41,297 nt of DNA. Source: an uncultured Erysipelotrichaceae bacterium. GTDB taxonomy: Bacteria > Bacillota_I > Bacilli_A > RF39 > UBA660. How positions within the stretch are numbered: the stretch's first letter is position 1; every line of letters begins with the position of its first letter. A program made the translations under genes and the position numbers. The DNA lies in NCBI GenBank assembly GCA_902800945.1, contig CADCFX010000011.1:1-41297 (forward strand). The letters run 5' to 3'. Of the stretch, positions 25,742 to 34,917 are shown in pieces. The notes beneath the pieces are model-generated. The model did not search any database. It worked only from the letters and a program-made list of their open reading frames with translations, and had not been told where the DNA came from.

Positions 25742-25765
25742 ATCCTAGTATAATGATTATAGGAT
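25742..25765 (+). promoter_or_regulatory. Candidate promoter flanked by a dyad
   Basis: TATAAT (25749-25754) is flanked by ATCCTA (25742-25747) and TAGGAT (25760-25765), an inverted repeat across the -10. It precedes paralogue E by 20 nt. Confidence 0.45.
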
Positions 25766-25773
25766 AGATAGTT

Positions 25774-26583
25774 ATGAGAAAAAAAATAATATTATTGATT
25801 TTTACTTTATTATTTCTTCAAATTAGTATAAAGCCCATAAAGAGTTTTTCTGATAATAATATCATGGGTATTAAATATACAATTTGGGATGAAGATTATG
25901 CTGAAAAAGAAACAGGAACCAAAATTTTATACTACAGTATTTCTTTTCTTGCAGTAGGAACCATTTCTTATATAATTATGGCTAGCTTAAAAAAGCAAAT
26001 GGGTGATACCAAACCAATTGAAAAAAAGCCGTTGCTAATCAACGCAATAGAAGATGTGGCTGCAGAAAAAGTTTACTCTTATTTAACAAATGAAAATGTT
26101 AGTTCCATTAAAGAGAAACTACTATTAAGATTTGTTGATTATAAAACATCTTGTATGAATTATGAATATGAAAAACTCAAGACAATATGTGAAAAGAGTT
26201 TCTATGATCAAACAATAGGAGTGCTAAATAATTTGGCTGCCAATAATTACACAAATATTTCTCATACATTCGTTAGTAAAAAGATTAAAGTAGGGGATAT
26301 TCATGAAGAAGGGAATCTAATCGTAATAGAGTTGTACTTGTTAATAAATTATTATGATTATATAGAAGACAAAGATAAAAATGTTATTGCTGGAAGAAAA
26401 TTAGAAGCCGTAGATAATTGTTATAAAATAGAATATATAATTACAAAAAACAAAGATAATATTACTTGTTTAAACTGTGGTAAAAAGGTTTTTCTAGAAA
26501 AAGAAACCACATGTCCATATTGTGGGAACTTAGTAAAAATAGAAGCTAAAGACTATTTAATAAGAAGTATTACAAAATGTTAA
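25774..26583 (+). CDS. Membrane Tim44-like protein with zinc ribbon (paralogue E)
   Basis: This 269-residue protein has a signal-like N-terminus (KKIILLIFTLLFLQISI), one further membrane helix (ILYYSISFLAVGTISYIIM), a Tim44-like domain (FVDYKTSCMNYEYEKLKTIC, then IVIELYLLINYYDYIED) and a zinc ribbon (CLNC ... CPYC). It has only two membrane segments against more in paralogues B and D. It is followed after 14 nt by the patatin-like gene, so this paralogue is transcriptionally linked to a lipid hydrolase. Confidence 0.8.
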   Translation: MRKKIILLIFTLLFLQISIKPIKSFSDNNIMGIKYTIWDEDYAEKETGTKILYYSISFLAVGTISYIIMASLKKQMGDTKPIEKKPLLINAIEDVAAEKVYSYLTNENVSSIKEKLLLRFVDYKTSCMNYEYEKLKTICEKSFYDQTIGVLNNLAANNYTNISHTFVSKKIKVGDIHEEGNLIVIELYLLINYYDYIEDKDKNVIAGRKLEAVDNCYKIEYIITKNKDNITCLNCGKKVFLEKETTCPYCGNLVKIEAKDYLIRSITKC

Positions 26584-26597
26584 GAAAGGTGATTGCT

Positions 26598-27743
26598 ATG
26601 AATAAAGACTATGCTGTTGTATTTGCTGGTGGCGGTACAAAAGGATCATATCAAGTAGGAGTAATAAAAGCCTTAAAAGAATTAAAAATAAACATAGTAG
26701 CAGTATCTGGAGCATCAATAGGTTCTATAAATGGAGCTTTAGTTGTCCAAGGTGACGGAAATAAATTAGAAAAAATATATAGTAACATCAGAATGCAGGA
26801 TATTTTAAAAATAAGTGAAAAAAGAAAAATATCTGCTAACGCCAACCTTTTTAATCCTAAAAACGCTCTAAAACTACTAGAAGAATATGTAAGCAATAAA
26901 GGAATATCCAACGAGCCACTAAGAAATGTTCTGGAAGATAACATTGACTTAGATAAACTTTATGCCTCTAACATTGATTTTGGGTTTATAACATTTGATA
27001 CAAAGAAAAAAAAGGGTGTAGAATTATATAAAGAAGATATACCTCGCGATAAAATGATTGATTATCTTCTAGCATCATCATGCTTTCCAATCTTTAAACC
27101 ACAGAAAATAGGGGACGACTCCTTTTTAGATGGTGGTCTATCAAATAATATGCCTATTTCATTATTATTAAAAAAAGGATACAAAAACATAATCTTAATT
27201 GATGTTTTAGGTGTTGGTCTAATAAAAAGAAATACTTATAAAGATGTCTTCTTTAAAGTAATTAAACCAGACGAAGATATCGTTGGTTTATTTGACTTTA
27301 ATCATGAACACATTTCAAATAGTATAACACTAGGCTATTTAGACACTTTAAAAGCCTTTCATAAACTAATTGGAAATTACTACTATTTTCCTAAAGAAGA
27401 GTACTTTAAATTATTGAATATGTTTACTTTAAAAGAAGTAAATGGCTTAGAAAAAGCTGCCCAAAAATACAAAATGGATAGATATAAAAAATACTCATGC
27501 AAAGAATTCTTAGATGAATTACTAAGAAATTTCAAAGACGAACTAGATAAATATGATAAGACCAAGAAGGATATGAGTAAAATAAGCGGCATAAAAAACA
27601 TCATATCATCAGGCTATGTATTTGCTCTTATTGCAGATGCCATAAAGAATTATCCATCCCTCTTGGCTACATATAAAGGCTTATTTAGTAAGTATCTTGA
27701 CGCTTCTGCAGCATTATACGTTTTGTTAAAAACATACGAGTGA
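26598..27743 (+). CDS. Patatin-like phospholipase
   Basis: This is a Ser-Asp dyad acyl hydrolase of the patatin/RssA type, acting on phospholipid or related acyl esters. The anion-hole motif AGGGTKGSYQVG (10-21), nucleophile elbow GASIG (Ser40) and DGG (Asp178) are all intact. ATG 26598 is preferred (AGAAAGGTG upstream) over an earlier frame start overlapping paralogue E. The C-terminal ~150 residues are helical and unassigned. There is no signal peptide, so it is cytoplasmic or peripheral. Its neighbours, membrane Tim44-like proteins upstream and an acyltransferase-like protein downstream, suggest lipid turnover. Confidence 0.92.
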   Translation: MNKDYAVVFAGGGTKGSYQVGVIKALKELKINIVAVSGASIGSINGALVVQGDGNKLEKIYSNIRMQDILKISEKRKISANANLFNPKNALKLLEEYVSNKGISNEPLRNVLEDNIDLDKLYASNIDFGFITFDTKKKKGVELYKEDIPRDKMIDYLLASSCFPIFKPQKIGDDSFLDGGLSNNMPISLLLKKGYKNIILIDVLGVGLIKRNTYKDVFFKVIKPDEDIVGLFDFNHEHISNSITLGYLDTLKAFHKLIGNYYYFPKEEYFKLLNMFTLKEVNGLEKAAQKYKMDRYKKYSCKEFLDELLRNFKDELDKYDKTKKDMSKISGIKNIISSGYVFALIADAIKNYPSLLATYKGLFSKYLDASAALYVLLKTYE

Positions 27744-27764
27744 ACTGCTTAAGTTCACTTTAAT
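27739..27764 (+). terminator. Probable terminator after the patatin-like gene
   Basis: AGTGAACT and AGTTCACT pair around a 5-nt loop and are followed by TTAATT. The T tract is interrupted, so it may be leaky. Confidence 0.55.
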
Positions 27765-27766
27765 TA

Positions 27767-27775
27767 TGATATAAT
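27767..27775 (+). promoter_or_regulatory. Extended -10 promoter
   Basis: TGATATAAT lies 20 nt before the acyltransferase-like gene; the -35 position is occupied by the preceding hairpin. Confidence 0.5.
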
Positions 27776-27794
27776 AAAAAAAGAGGTGAATTAA

Positions 27795-29027
27795 ATGAAA
27801 ACACGTTGGTATAAATTAGATAACGCTGGCACTTTTTATGCATGCTTAACCAACAAAAGAATACCATCAGTATTTAGGTTCACAGCTTCACTAAAGGAAG
27901 ACGTCGATAAAGATATTCTTTTAAAAGCCTTAAAAAAAACTATTTCTTTATTACCCAATATAAACGTATATCTGAAAGCAGGATTTTTTTGGTATTATCT
28001 AGAAGAAGTAAATAACAACGTTGAAGTTCTAGAAGAAAATGGCCGAGTATGCGCCCGAGTTTATTCGCCAAAAGATCCTAAATTATATAGAGTCACTTAT
28101 TATAAGAATCGAATTAACCTTGAACTATCTCATGTTTTATCCGATGGAAGAGGGACTTTAGAAATATTAAAAGTATTGGTTAATAACTATCTTGTTCTTA
28201 AATACAAATTAGACATTAAAGTAAATGAAAATGATTCTTCATTAGATGAAAAAATTGAAGATTCTTTTGATAAATATTATATTAAAACTGAGAAACTAAA
28301 TGTTAATAATAAAAACTTATATCGTTATAAGAAAATAAAACTAACCAACCATCGTATTAATTATTATGAAGCACATATGAGTGCTAAGAAGCTGCTAGAA
28401 ATAGCCCATAAATATGATGCTACTATAACAACTTATTTACTAGGAGTATTAATATATTGTATTAAAGAAGAAATGAAAACTAGAGAATTAGAAAAAAATA
28501 TAAAAATTGATATACCTGTAGATCTACGAAGCTATTACAAGTCATATACTCTAAAAAATTTCTTTGCTCTTGCTAATATAATATACAAGGTTCCAAATAA
28601 AAAAGTGAATATTGAAGAAATAATAAAATGCGTGAAAAAAGAATTGAAAGCTAGTCTATCAGAAGAAAAACTAGCCCCACGTATTAACAAAATGGAAAGC
28701 TTTGAGAAGCTAATGGCAGCCCGTTTAATACCGTTACTAATAAAAGAGGTTGGTATTAACATAATTGATTACTTTACAAAATCTATGAGTACTACAGTTT
28801 TATCAAATCTAGGACCTGTTTCTTTTCCTAAAGAATGTGAAAAATACATTGACAATTTGAGTTGCTTGACTTCAACAGAAAACTTTCAATTTACAGTTAT
28901 ATCTTTTAAAGATGACCTATGTATAGGAATATCTTCTCGTTTCTATCATAACAATATAGTAAAAAACTTTATAAGATATTTAAAGTCGCAAGGCTTAGAC
29001 ATCTTAGTGAATACAAATGAGGTTTAA
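27795..29027 (+). CDS. Condensation-domain / alcohol acetyltransferase-like protein
   Basis: The 410-residue protein has the CoA-dependent acyltransferase (BAHD/NRPS condensation/AATase) fold pattern. The catalytic motif HxxxDG is present as HVLSDGRG (His113, Asp117), and a later segment (STTVLSNLGPVSFP) matches the conserved SNLG motif. An N-terminal beta segment (FRFTASLKEDVD) also fits. It would transfer an acyl group to an alcohol or amine; the substrate is unknown. This type of protein is often found beside a DUF6320-like zinc-ribbon membrane protein, as here (2 nt downstream). It is cytoplasmic with no membrane helices. Confidence 0.82.
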   Translation: MKTRWYKLDNAGTFYACLTNKRIPSVFRFTASLKEDVDKDILLKALKKTISLLPNINVYLKAGFFWYYLEEVNNNVEVLEENGRVCARVYSPKDPKLYRVTYYKNRINLELSHVLSDGRGTLEILKVLVNNYLVLKYKLDIKVNENDSSLDEKIEDSFDKYYIKTEKLNVNNKNLYRYKKIKLTNHRINYYEAHMSAKKLLEIAHKYDATITTYLLGVLIYCIKEEMKTRELEKNIKIDIPVDLRSYYKSYTLKNFFALANIIYKVPNKKVNIEEIIKCVKKELKASLSEEKLAPRINKMESFEKLMAARLIPLLIKEVGINIIDYFTKSMSTTVLSNLGPVSFPKECEKYIDNLSCLTSTENFQFTVISFKDDLCIGISSRFYHNNIVKNFIRYLKSQGLDILVNTNEV

Positions 29028-29029
29028 AT

Positions 29030-29668
29030 ATGAAAAAATGTAACAATTGTCATATTAGTTTAAATACTAATTATGAATACTGTCCTTTTTGTCAAGATAA
29101 GCTAGAAGGTAAATCTTTTTCTTATTATCCTAAATATAAAAAAAGAAAAAGTTCTAAAGTGTTTAGAATAATAGTATATATTTCTATCATAATGGCGATA
29201 ATAACAAGCTTTATTGATTTTCAAATTAATTCATATCTAACTTGGAGCTTATATTGCTTATTGGGCTTATTGTCTAATATTATTATTACTTATTATATTT
29301 TTAATAGTGAAAAAGATATACACAAGTCTTTAATCGGTTATGGACTTGTATTAATACTCATATCTATTATCTGGTATTACTTAACAGAATTTACATATAT
29401 AACAAATTATGTTATTCCAATACTGTGTATAACCATCATGTTATACACAAGCTTTATCTCATTCTTTACAAAAGTAAAACCCTTAACATATTTATCTGTA
29501 AACATGTTAGTAGTAATAGAACCTATATTATTAGTTTTAAGACGCTACACAACCAATAATATCTTATGCTATTTATCTATTCTTACCTTTATAATAATTT
29601 TTATAAGATTATATTTCTTCCATCATGACGAACTTAAAGAAGAATTAATAAAGATATTTAGAATATAG
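29030..29668 (+). CDS. DUF6320-like zinc-ribbon membrane protein
   Basis: An N-terminal zinc ribbon (Cys4, Cys7, Cys18, Cys21 in KKCNNCHISLNTNYEYCPFC) is followed by a short basic linker and about six membrane helices across 45-205. This resembles DUF6320-type proteins commonly paired with condensation-domain acyltransferases; the assignment is by layout and is moderately confident. The gene starts 2 nt after the acyltransferase stop codon, so the two are almost certainly coupled. A role in presenting lipid substrates or anchoring the enzyme is inference. Confidence 0.75.
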   Translation: MKKCNNCHISLNTNYEYCPFCQDKLEGKSFSYYPKYKKRKSSKVFRIIVYISIIMAIITSFIDFQINSYLTWSLYCLLGLLSNIIITYYIFNSEKDIHKSLIGYGLVLILISIIWYYLTEFTYITNYVIPILCITIMLYTSFISFFTKVKPLTYLSVNMLVVIEPILLVLRRYTTNNILCYLSILTFIIIFIRLYFFHHDELKEELIKIFRI

Positions 29669-29675
29669 GTAAAAC

Positions 29676-30482
29676 ATGTATAAAGAAAATATGGAATTAG
29701 TAAAAATAATATTCGCCCTAATAAGTCTTCCTTACAACGAAAAAAGTATTGAAGAATCTTTCCTATTCTTAAACCAATATACTATATATTTTTTAAATTT
29801 AAGAGATTTACTAGAGCAAGAAGATGCGTACTTAGTAGATAAACTAAAAAAACAAGTAAAAAACTATAATACGATAAGTAAAGAAATAGATATATATTCT
29901 TTTGAAGAAGTGCTAGATAGTAAAATATCAAGCCTAAAAAAGAAATATAAAGAAATGCTAAAATACAAAAATAAAAAGTATAATCCAACATTATCTTTTA
30001 AAGAATTATCTACTATAGTATCTAATTATTATAACTATTATCATGATGATATAAATCTAGCATTTCAAATAGCTATAAGTAATACTATTTACAATAAAAA
30101 AGGAGATTATGAAACTATAATTACTGATACTGAAAGAATAGTACTATTAAATGAGATAATTAGTAAATTAAATAATTATCAAGAGCATGCGTATGATTAC
30201 CAAGATTTCGAATTAGAGAGTGGTCAAACATATGAGGATTTACTTGACTTAGAGGATCTTAAATATGAAGAATTATATAAAGAAATATTAGATTATCATA
30301 ATATTGAATATAATGAAGGAGATAATTACGAAGAACTAACTATCGTCTATTATCCACCTCTAAAAGACATCCTTAAAATAGTTCATTCTGCTTCACTACA
30401 TAGTGGGACATATATAGACATTCTTGATACTATGGAAAAATACTATAACAAGATAAAAAAAGATTATAAGAATTATGAATAA
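29676..30482 (+). CDS. Hypothetical acidic helical protein
   Basis: I do not recognise this 268-residue protein. It is soluble, strongly helical, and rich in Tyr, Asp, Glu and Lys, with no signal peptide or membrane helix. A Tyr/Asp/Glu-rich segment (DYQDFELESGQTYEDLLDLE) lies near residues 175-200. It begins 8 nt after the DUF6320-like gene with a modest ribosome site (AGGTAAAAC), so it is the last gene of that operon. A strong terminator overlaps its end. Confidence 0.65.
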   Translation: MYKENMELVKIIFALISLPYNEKSIEESFLFLNQYTIYFLNLRDLLEQEDAYLVDKLKKQVKNYNTISKEIDIYSFEEVLDSKISSLKKKYKEMLKYKNKKYNPTLSFKELSTIVSNYYNYYHDDINLAFQIAISNTIYNKKGDYETIITDTERIVLLNEIISKLNNYQEHAYDYQDFELESGQTYEDLLDLEDLKYEELYKEILDYHNIEYNEGDNYEELTIVYYPPLKDILKIVHSASLHSGTYIDILDTMEKYYNKIKKDYKNYE

Positions 30483-30507
30483 CAAGTTTTGTAACTTGTT
30501 ATTTTCA
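30479..30507 (+). terminator. Terminator
   Basis: ATAACAAGTT-TTGT-AACTTGTTAT followed by TTT; the stem begins at the stop codon. Confidence 0.85.
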
Positions 30508-30568
30508 TTATCAACTAGTTTATTATTAATTCTGTTATGATAATTGATAACATATAATTCTCTATTAT

Positions 30569-30915
30569 TTGTTACTCAAGAATAATAATAAGGTATCTAG
30601 TTTAGCAAATCAAAGAGTTAATAATCAGTTTTCTATTGATAATAATAAAGCCATTGGACTTATACAATTAGAATATAATAATATAAGTAATATAACGGGG
30701 TACATTAATAAGGACAGATATTGGAGTATGTCTCCTAACAAATTCTATTTATTTAGCTACTATGGCTCAACAATTCGGCGAATATCTCAAACGGAGTAGA
30801 TACGGCTATTTCACCAGATTTTTATGGAGGTGTTCGGCCAGTAATTAGTTTGAAATATGATAATTATGTTTTAGCAGGAACTGGTTCTGAAAATAATCCC
30901 TGGATAATAAAATAA
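30569..30915 (+). pseudogene. Decayed C-terminal fragment of a secreted/surface protein
   Basis: Two overlapping reading frames together resemble the C-terminal domain of large gut-Firmicute surface proteins. The first frame gives AIGLIQLEYNN... and YWSMSPNKFYLF, then stops at 30797. The other frame continues with NSANISNGVDTAISPDF, GGVRPVISLKYDNYVLAG and GTGSENNPWIIK before TAA at 30913. The expected order (YWSMSP, then GVRPVI, then GTGSxxNP) is preserved, so a single frameshift near 30750-30780 joins them. No good start, signal peptide or ribosome site is present upstream, and the preceding part of the gene is missing. The family resemblance is from memory. Confidence 0.7.
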
Positions 30916-31004
30916 AAAAATATAATCATAATTAACTTTTATAACAGAAGAACTAACATGCAAGTACAAAACAGCCAAAATGATACATAAATACCGAAAA
31001 TTCC

Positions 31005-31032
31005 TTGCATTTAAAAATTATTGTGTTATAAT
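31005..31032 (+). promoter_or_regulatory. Promoter of the rimP-nusA-infB operon
   Basis: TTGCAT and TATAAT are 16 nt apart with an extended TGT before the -10. Confidence 0.75.
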
Positions 31033-31046
31033 CAAGTTACAGATTT

Positions 31047-31075
31047 AAGTGGGCGTAATATCCCACTTTTATTAT
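31047..31075 (+). promoter_or_regulatory. Terminator-like hairpin in the rimP leader
   Basis: AAGTGGG-CGTAATAT-CCCACTT is followed by TTATTATT within the 5' leader of the rimP operon. It resembles an attenuator or a conserved rimP-leader hairpin. Regulatory function is inference. Confidence 0.55.
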
Positions 31076-31096
31076 TACACTAATGTGAGGTGAGTT

Positions 31097-31354
31097 ATGG
31101 ACAAGATATTAAACAAAATTAGAGAGTCTATTGAAGGACCAATGCGAGAAATGAACATCATTGTTACTAACATTGAATATGTTTTAGAAGGCACATACAA
31201 TTTCTTGCGTATTGAACTAGATAAAGCTAGTGGTTTGGATTTAGATACCATAGTAGAGGCTACTAATGTTATTAATCCCATCATAGATGATCTAGATTTA
31301 ATAGATGATTCATACATCTTAGATATTATTAGTAAAGAAAAAGGAGATAATTAA
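31097..31354 (+). CDS. rimP: Short RimP, N-terminal domain only
   Basis: RimP assists 30S subunit maturation. The order rimP-nusA-rnpM-infB and the sequence (ILNKIRESIEGPM, EYVLEGTYNFLRIELDKA, GLDLDTIVEATNVINP, then DDSYILDIIS) support this. It is only 85 residues against about 150 in typical RimP: it stops where the family continues with the SPGLERPL motif and the C-terminal SH3-like domain. A ribosome site GTGAGGTGAG precedes ATG 31097, and nusA follows after 1 nt, so no frameshifted remainder exists here. Either a naturally reduced RimP or a degenerate one. Confidence 0.82.
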   Translation: MDKILNKIRESIEGPMREMNIIVTNIEYVLEGTYNFLRIELDKASGLDLDTIVEATNVINPIIDDLDLIDDSYILDIISKEKGDN

Positions 31355-31355
31355 A

Positions 31356-32507
31356 ATGCCAAGAAAAAAACAAACCGTAGAAGAATATAATCAAATGAAC
31401 CCTGAAGAGTTCATTAAAGCAGTAAAACTAATTAACAAAGAAAAAGGTATTCCTGAAGATACTATCTTTGAGGCAATGGAATTGGCTTTAGCAACAGCGT
31501 ATAAAAAGAACTTTGATTCTAAAACTAATGTTAGAGTGGATATTAATAGAACTACTGGAGAAATAAAAGTTTATTCATATTATGTAGTAGTTCCTGAAAT
31601 AGATGAAGGGGATGTTACTACTGACGAAGAAGGCAACGAAGTTGATGTTCCGCCTGAAATTAATATCGATGCTCAAATATTGTTAGAGGATGCTAGAGAA
31701 ATGGTACCAGATATTGAAATTGGAGAAAGAATAGAAAAAGAGATAACTCCAAAAGATTTCGGCCGTGTTGCTACAGGTACTGCTAAACAAGTATTAACAC
31801 AAAAAATGCGTGAAGCAGAAAAGAATCTTATTATTGAAGAATTCCAAGATAAGCAAGATGAAATGCTAGTTGGAACTCTAGCAATGGAAGATGCACGTAA
31901 CTATTATGTTGAATTAGGACACACTAGAGGAATACTACCTAAATCAGAAATAATTCCTGGTGAAGAACTAAAAATGGGGGCTAGTATCAGAGTATATGTA
32001 ACTAAAGTTGAAAACAATACTAAAGGACCTTTGATTCTACTATCTAGAAAACATTTTGGTTTTGTTAAAAGATTATTTGAATCTGAAATACCAGAATTAA
32101 GAGATGGCACTTTAGTATTACATGCTGTAGCTCGTGAAGCAGGTATTCGTAGTAAAGTTGCCGTTGAAAGTTTAGATTCACGTATTGATGCCATCGGTTC
32201 ATGCATAGGAGAAAAAGGATCAAGAATAGGTTCTATATTGAAAGAATTAAATGGAGAAAAAGTAGACTTAATCACTTATAGTACTGATCCAGCTGAATTC
32301 ATTCAAAATGCTTTGAGCCCTGCTAAAAACGTAATAGTTAATATAATTGATCCAATGAAAAAAGAAGCTTTAGCTATTGTAGATGATGATAATTTATCAT
32401 TAGCCATAGGTAAGAGGCATTCAAATGTTAAACTCGCAGCAAGATTAACAGGATATAAAATAGAAATCAAAACATTACAGCAAGTAAATGAAGAGGGAAA
32501 TAATTAG
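31356..32507 (+). CDS. nusA: Transcription termination/antitermination factor NusA
   Basis: NusA binds RNA polymerase and modulates pausing and termination. The N-terminal domain (FIKAVKLINKEKGIPED, then MELALATAYKKNF), the S1 domain (MLVGTLAMEDARNYYVELGH) and two KH domains (GIRSKVAVES, then CIGEKGSRIGSI and LSLAIGKRHSNVKLAARLTG) are present in order. At 383 residues it is the short Gram-positive type lacking C-terminal acidic repeats. An acidic insertion (DEGDVTTDEEGNEVDVPPE) lies at about 85-105. The gene lies 1 nt after rimP. Confidence 0.96.
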   Translation: MPRKKQTVEEYNQMNPEEFIKAVKLINKEKGIPEDTIFEAMELALATAYKKNFDSKTNVRVDINRTTGEIKVYSYYVVVPEIDEGDVTTDEEGNEVDVPPEINIDAQILLEDAREMVPDIEIGERIEKEITPKDFGRVATGTAKQVLTQKMREAEKNLIIEEFQDKQDEMLVGTLAMEDARNYYVELGHTRGILPKSEIIPGEELKMGASIRVYVTKVENNTKGPLILLSRKHFGFVKRLFESEIPELRDGTLVLHAVAREAGIRSKVAVESLDSRIDAIGSCIGEKGSRIGSILKELNGEKVDLITYSTDPAEFIQNALSPAKNVIVNIIDPMKKEALAIVDDDNLSLAIGKRHSNVKLAARLTGYKIEIKTLQQVNEEGNN

Positions 32508-32518
32508 AGGGGTATAAA

Positions 32519-32773
32519 ATGAAAAAAATACCAGAAAGAATGTGTGTTATAACTCGTGAAAAATATCCTAAAAAAGAATTAATCAGAGTTGTAAAGAATA
32601 AAGAAGGAGAAGTATTTGTCGATACAACTGGAAAAGCTAATGGCAGAGGAGCATATCTTAAAAAAGATATAGAAGTAATTGAAAAAGCTCAAAAAGCCAA
32701 GACCTTAGATAGAATACTAGAAATAGAGATACCAGATAGTATCTACGAAGAACTTAAAGAATTAATAAATTAA
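32519..32773 (+). CDS. rnpM: YlxR/RnpM family RNA-binding protein
   Basis: The 84-residue protein carries the YlxR signature: RMCVITREKYPKKELIRVV and KANGRGAYLKKD. In B. subtilis this protein (RnpM) binds the RNase P RNA and modulates its activity. It lies between nusA and infB as usual; the L7Ae-like ylxQ gene that often follows is absent. Ribosome site GAGGGG precedes the ATG. Confidence 0.93.
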   Translation: MKKIPERMCVITREKYPKKELIRVVKNKEGEVFVDTTGKANGRGAYLKKDIEVIEKAQKAKTLDRILEIEIPDSIYEELKELIN

Positions 32774-32796
32774 ATAGAAAGTAGTGGTGAGAGATT

Positions 32797-34917
32797 ATGA
32801 TGAGTGTTAAAGAATATGCTTTAGATACTAATCATTCAGTAGCTCAAATATTAAAGAAATGTCAAGAATTGGGTATAAATGTAAAAAATGCTGATGATCA
32901 ATTATCTGAAGATGATATTATTATCCTTGATAATACCATTAATCTAATTAGCACAAATTCAGATGCTACACTTGATGAATTAGATTACATAGAAGAAGAT
33001 GTCGAAGAATTAGTTGAATCTAATAACTTAGATAGAAACTTTGGCAATAACTCAAGCAAAAAGCAAAAATTAAAAAAGAAGAGCCAATTACAAAGTTCTA
33101 AAGATGAATATATGTCAAAGAGAAAAGAGATGTATAAACATAAAGAAAAGCTGATGCAGAATAAGTCTTCTGAAGAAAATATTGTATTATATAAAGAAGG
33201 GATGACTGTTCAAGAATTAGCAGAAGGTATTGGTGTAGATGGAACAGAGCTAGTAAAAAAACTAGTATCATTGGGATTAATGCTTTCCCTTGGAGCAAAT
33301 ATAGATTTTGAAACGGCTTCTTTATTAACAATGGATTACAATAAGACATTAAAAAAAGAAGAAACTCAAGATATATCTAACTTTGAGGAATATGAAATAA
33401 ATGATGCCGAAGAAGATTTAGTATCTAGACCTCCAGTAGTTACTATTATGGGACACGTAGATCATGGAAAAACGACATTGCTAGATACTATTAGAAAAAG
33501 TGCTATTGTAGAGACCGAATATGGCGGAATAACACAAGCTATAGGGGCATACCAAATCGAAAAAGATGGAAATAAAATAACATTCATCGATACTCCAGGC
33601 CATGCGGCATTTACAGAAATGCGTGCTCGTGGCGCCTCTGTAACAGACATTGTAATAATTATTGTTGCAGCAGATGACGGAGTAATGCCTCAAACAGAAG
33701 AAGCCATTGATCATGCCTTGGCTGCCAATGTGCCTATAATAGTAGCTGTAAATAAAATAGATAAACCTGACGCTAACCCAGAAAAGATCAGGACCGAAAT
33801 GGCCGAACACAATATCACACCAGAAGAGTGGGGCGGAAACATTCCTTTTGTTAATATTTCGGCGAAGTCAGGAGAAGGAATTGATTTATTGTTAGAAACA
33901 ATCCTTGCTATATCAGAAGTTCAAGACTTAAAAGCAAATCCTAATAGATATGCACTTGGAACAGTAATTGAGAGTAAAATGGATAAAAATGTTGGTGGGG
34001 TTGCATCGCTACTTATCCAAAATGGAACATTACGTATTGGGGATCCTGTTGTAGTTGGAACAATCCATGGTAAAGTTAGAACCATGAAAAACGATCAAGG
34101 AGTTTCCATGGTAGAAGCTGGTCCGTCTACTCCTGTAGAAATTACAGGGCTACAAGGCAATCCATCTGCTGGAGATAAGTTTATGGCTTTCGAAACTGAA
34201 GGCGAAGCCAAAAATGTTGCAGAAAAAAGGTCTATCAAAGCTAAAAACAAAAAATTTGCTAAGCAAACATTATCTTTAGATAATCTATTCGCATCTATTG
34301 ATGCTGGTATAAAGGAAATAAATGTTGTTTTAAAAACCGATGTTAGAGGGTCAGAAGAAGCAGTTAGAAATGCTTTGGAGAAAATAGATGTATCGGGCGT
34401 TAAAATAAAAGTGATTCGTAGTGGCATAGGAACAATTACTGAAAGTGATGTTGTACTTGCTCAAGCCTCATCTGCTATTATCTTGGGATTCTGTGTGCGC
34501 CCATCTAATTCTACTAAAGATATGGCTAAAGAATATGGCGTTGACATACGATTATATACGATAATATATAAATTAGTAGAAGATATGGAACAAGCTATGA
34601 AGGGTGTACTTGACCCTGAATTCGAAGAAAAAGTAATCGGTTCTGCTCAAGTTAGACAACTATTTAAGTTTTCTAAAGTTGGTACAATTGCCGGAGTTTA
34701 TGTTAATGACGGAATTATGAAAAATGGTGCCAAAGCAAGACTTATTAGAGATGGAATAATAGTGGTTGAGTCTTTAATTGCTTCTCTTCAAAGAGAAAAA
34801 GATCAAGTTAAGGAAGTTAAAAGTGGATATGAATGTGGCTTAACATTAGATAAGTATTCAGATATAAAAGTTGGCGATATTATCGAAGCATACGAAGAGG
34901 TAGAGGTAAAAAGATGA
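32797..34917 (+). CDS. infB: Translation initiation factor IF-2
   Basis: This GTPase delivers fMet-tRNA to the 30S subunit. The 706-residue product has a short N-terminal IF2_N motif ([20 protein letters not shown]), a second one at ~130 ([20 protein letters not shown]), then the G domain ([33 protein letters not shown]) and domains II-IV. The start could be ATG 32797 or the adjacent ATG 32800. The last 4 nt overlap rbfA (ATGA). Confidence 0.97.
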   Translation: MMSVKEYALDTNHSVAQILKKCQELGINVKNADDQLSEDDIIILDNTINLISTNSDATLDELDYIEEDVEELVESNNLDRNFGNNSSKKQKLKKKSQLQSSKDEYMSKRKEMYKHKEKLMQNKSSEENIVLYKEGMTVQELAEGIGVDGTELVKKLVSLGLMLSLGANIDFETASLLTMDYNKTLKKEETQDISNFEEYEINDAEEDLVSRPPVVTIMGHVDHGKTTLLDTIRKSAIVETEYGGITQAIGAYQIEKDGNKITFIDTPGHAAFTEMRARGASVTDIVIIIVAADDGVMPQTEEAIDHALAANVPIIVAVNKIDKPDANPEKIRTEMAEHNITPEEWGGNIPFVNISAKSGEGIDLLLETILAISEVQDLKANPNRYALGTVIESKMDKNVGGVASLLIQNGTLRIGDPVVVGTIHGKVRTMKNDQGVSMVEAGPSTPVEITGLQGNPSAGDKFMAFETEGEAKNVAEKRSIKAKNKKFAKQTLSLDNLFASIDAGIKEINVVLKTDVRGSEEAVRNALEKIDVSGVKIKVIRSGIGTITESDVVLAQASSAIILGFCVRPSNSTKDMAKEYGVDIRLYTIIYKLVEDMEQAMKGVLDPEFEEKVIGSAQVRQLFKFSKVGTIAGVYVNDGIMKNGAKARLIRDGIIVVESLIASLQREKDQVKEVKSGYECGLTLDKYSDIKVGDIIEAYEEVEVKR

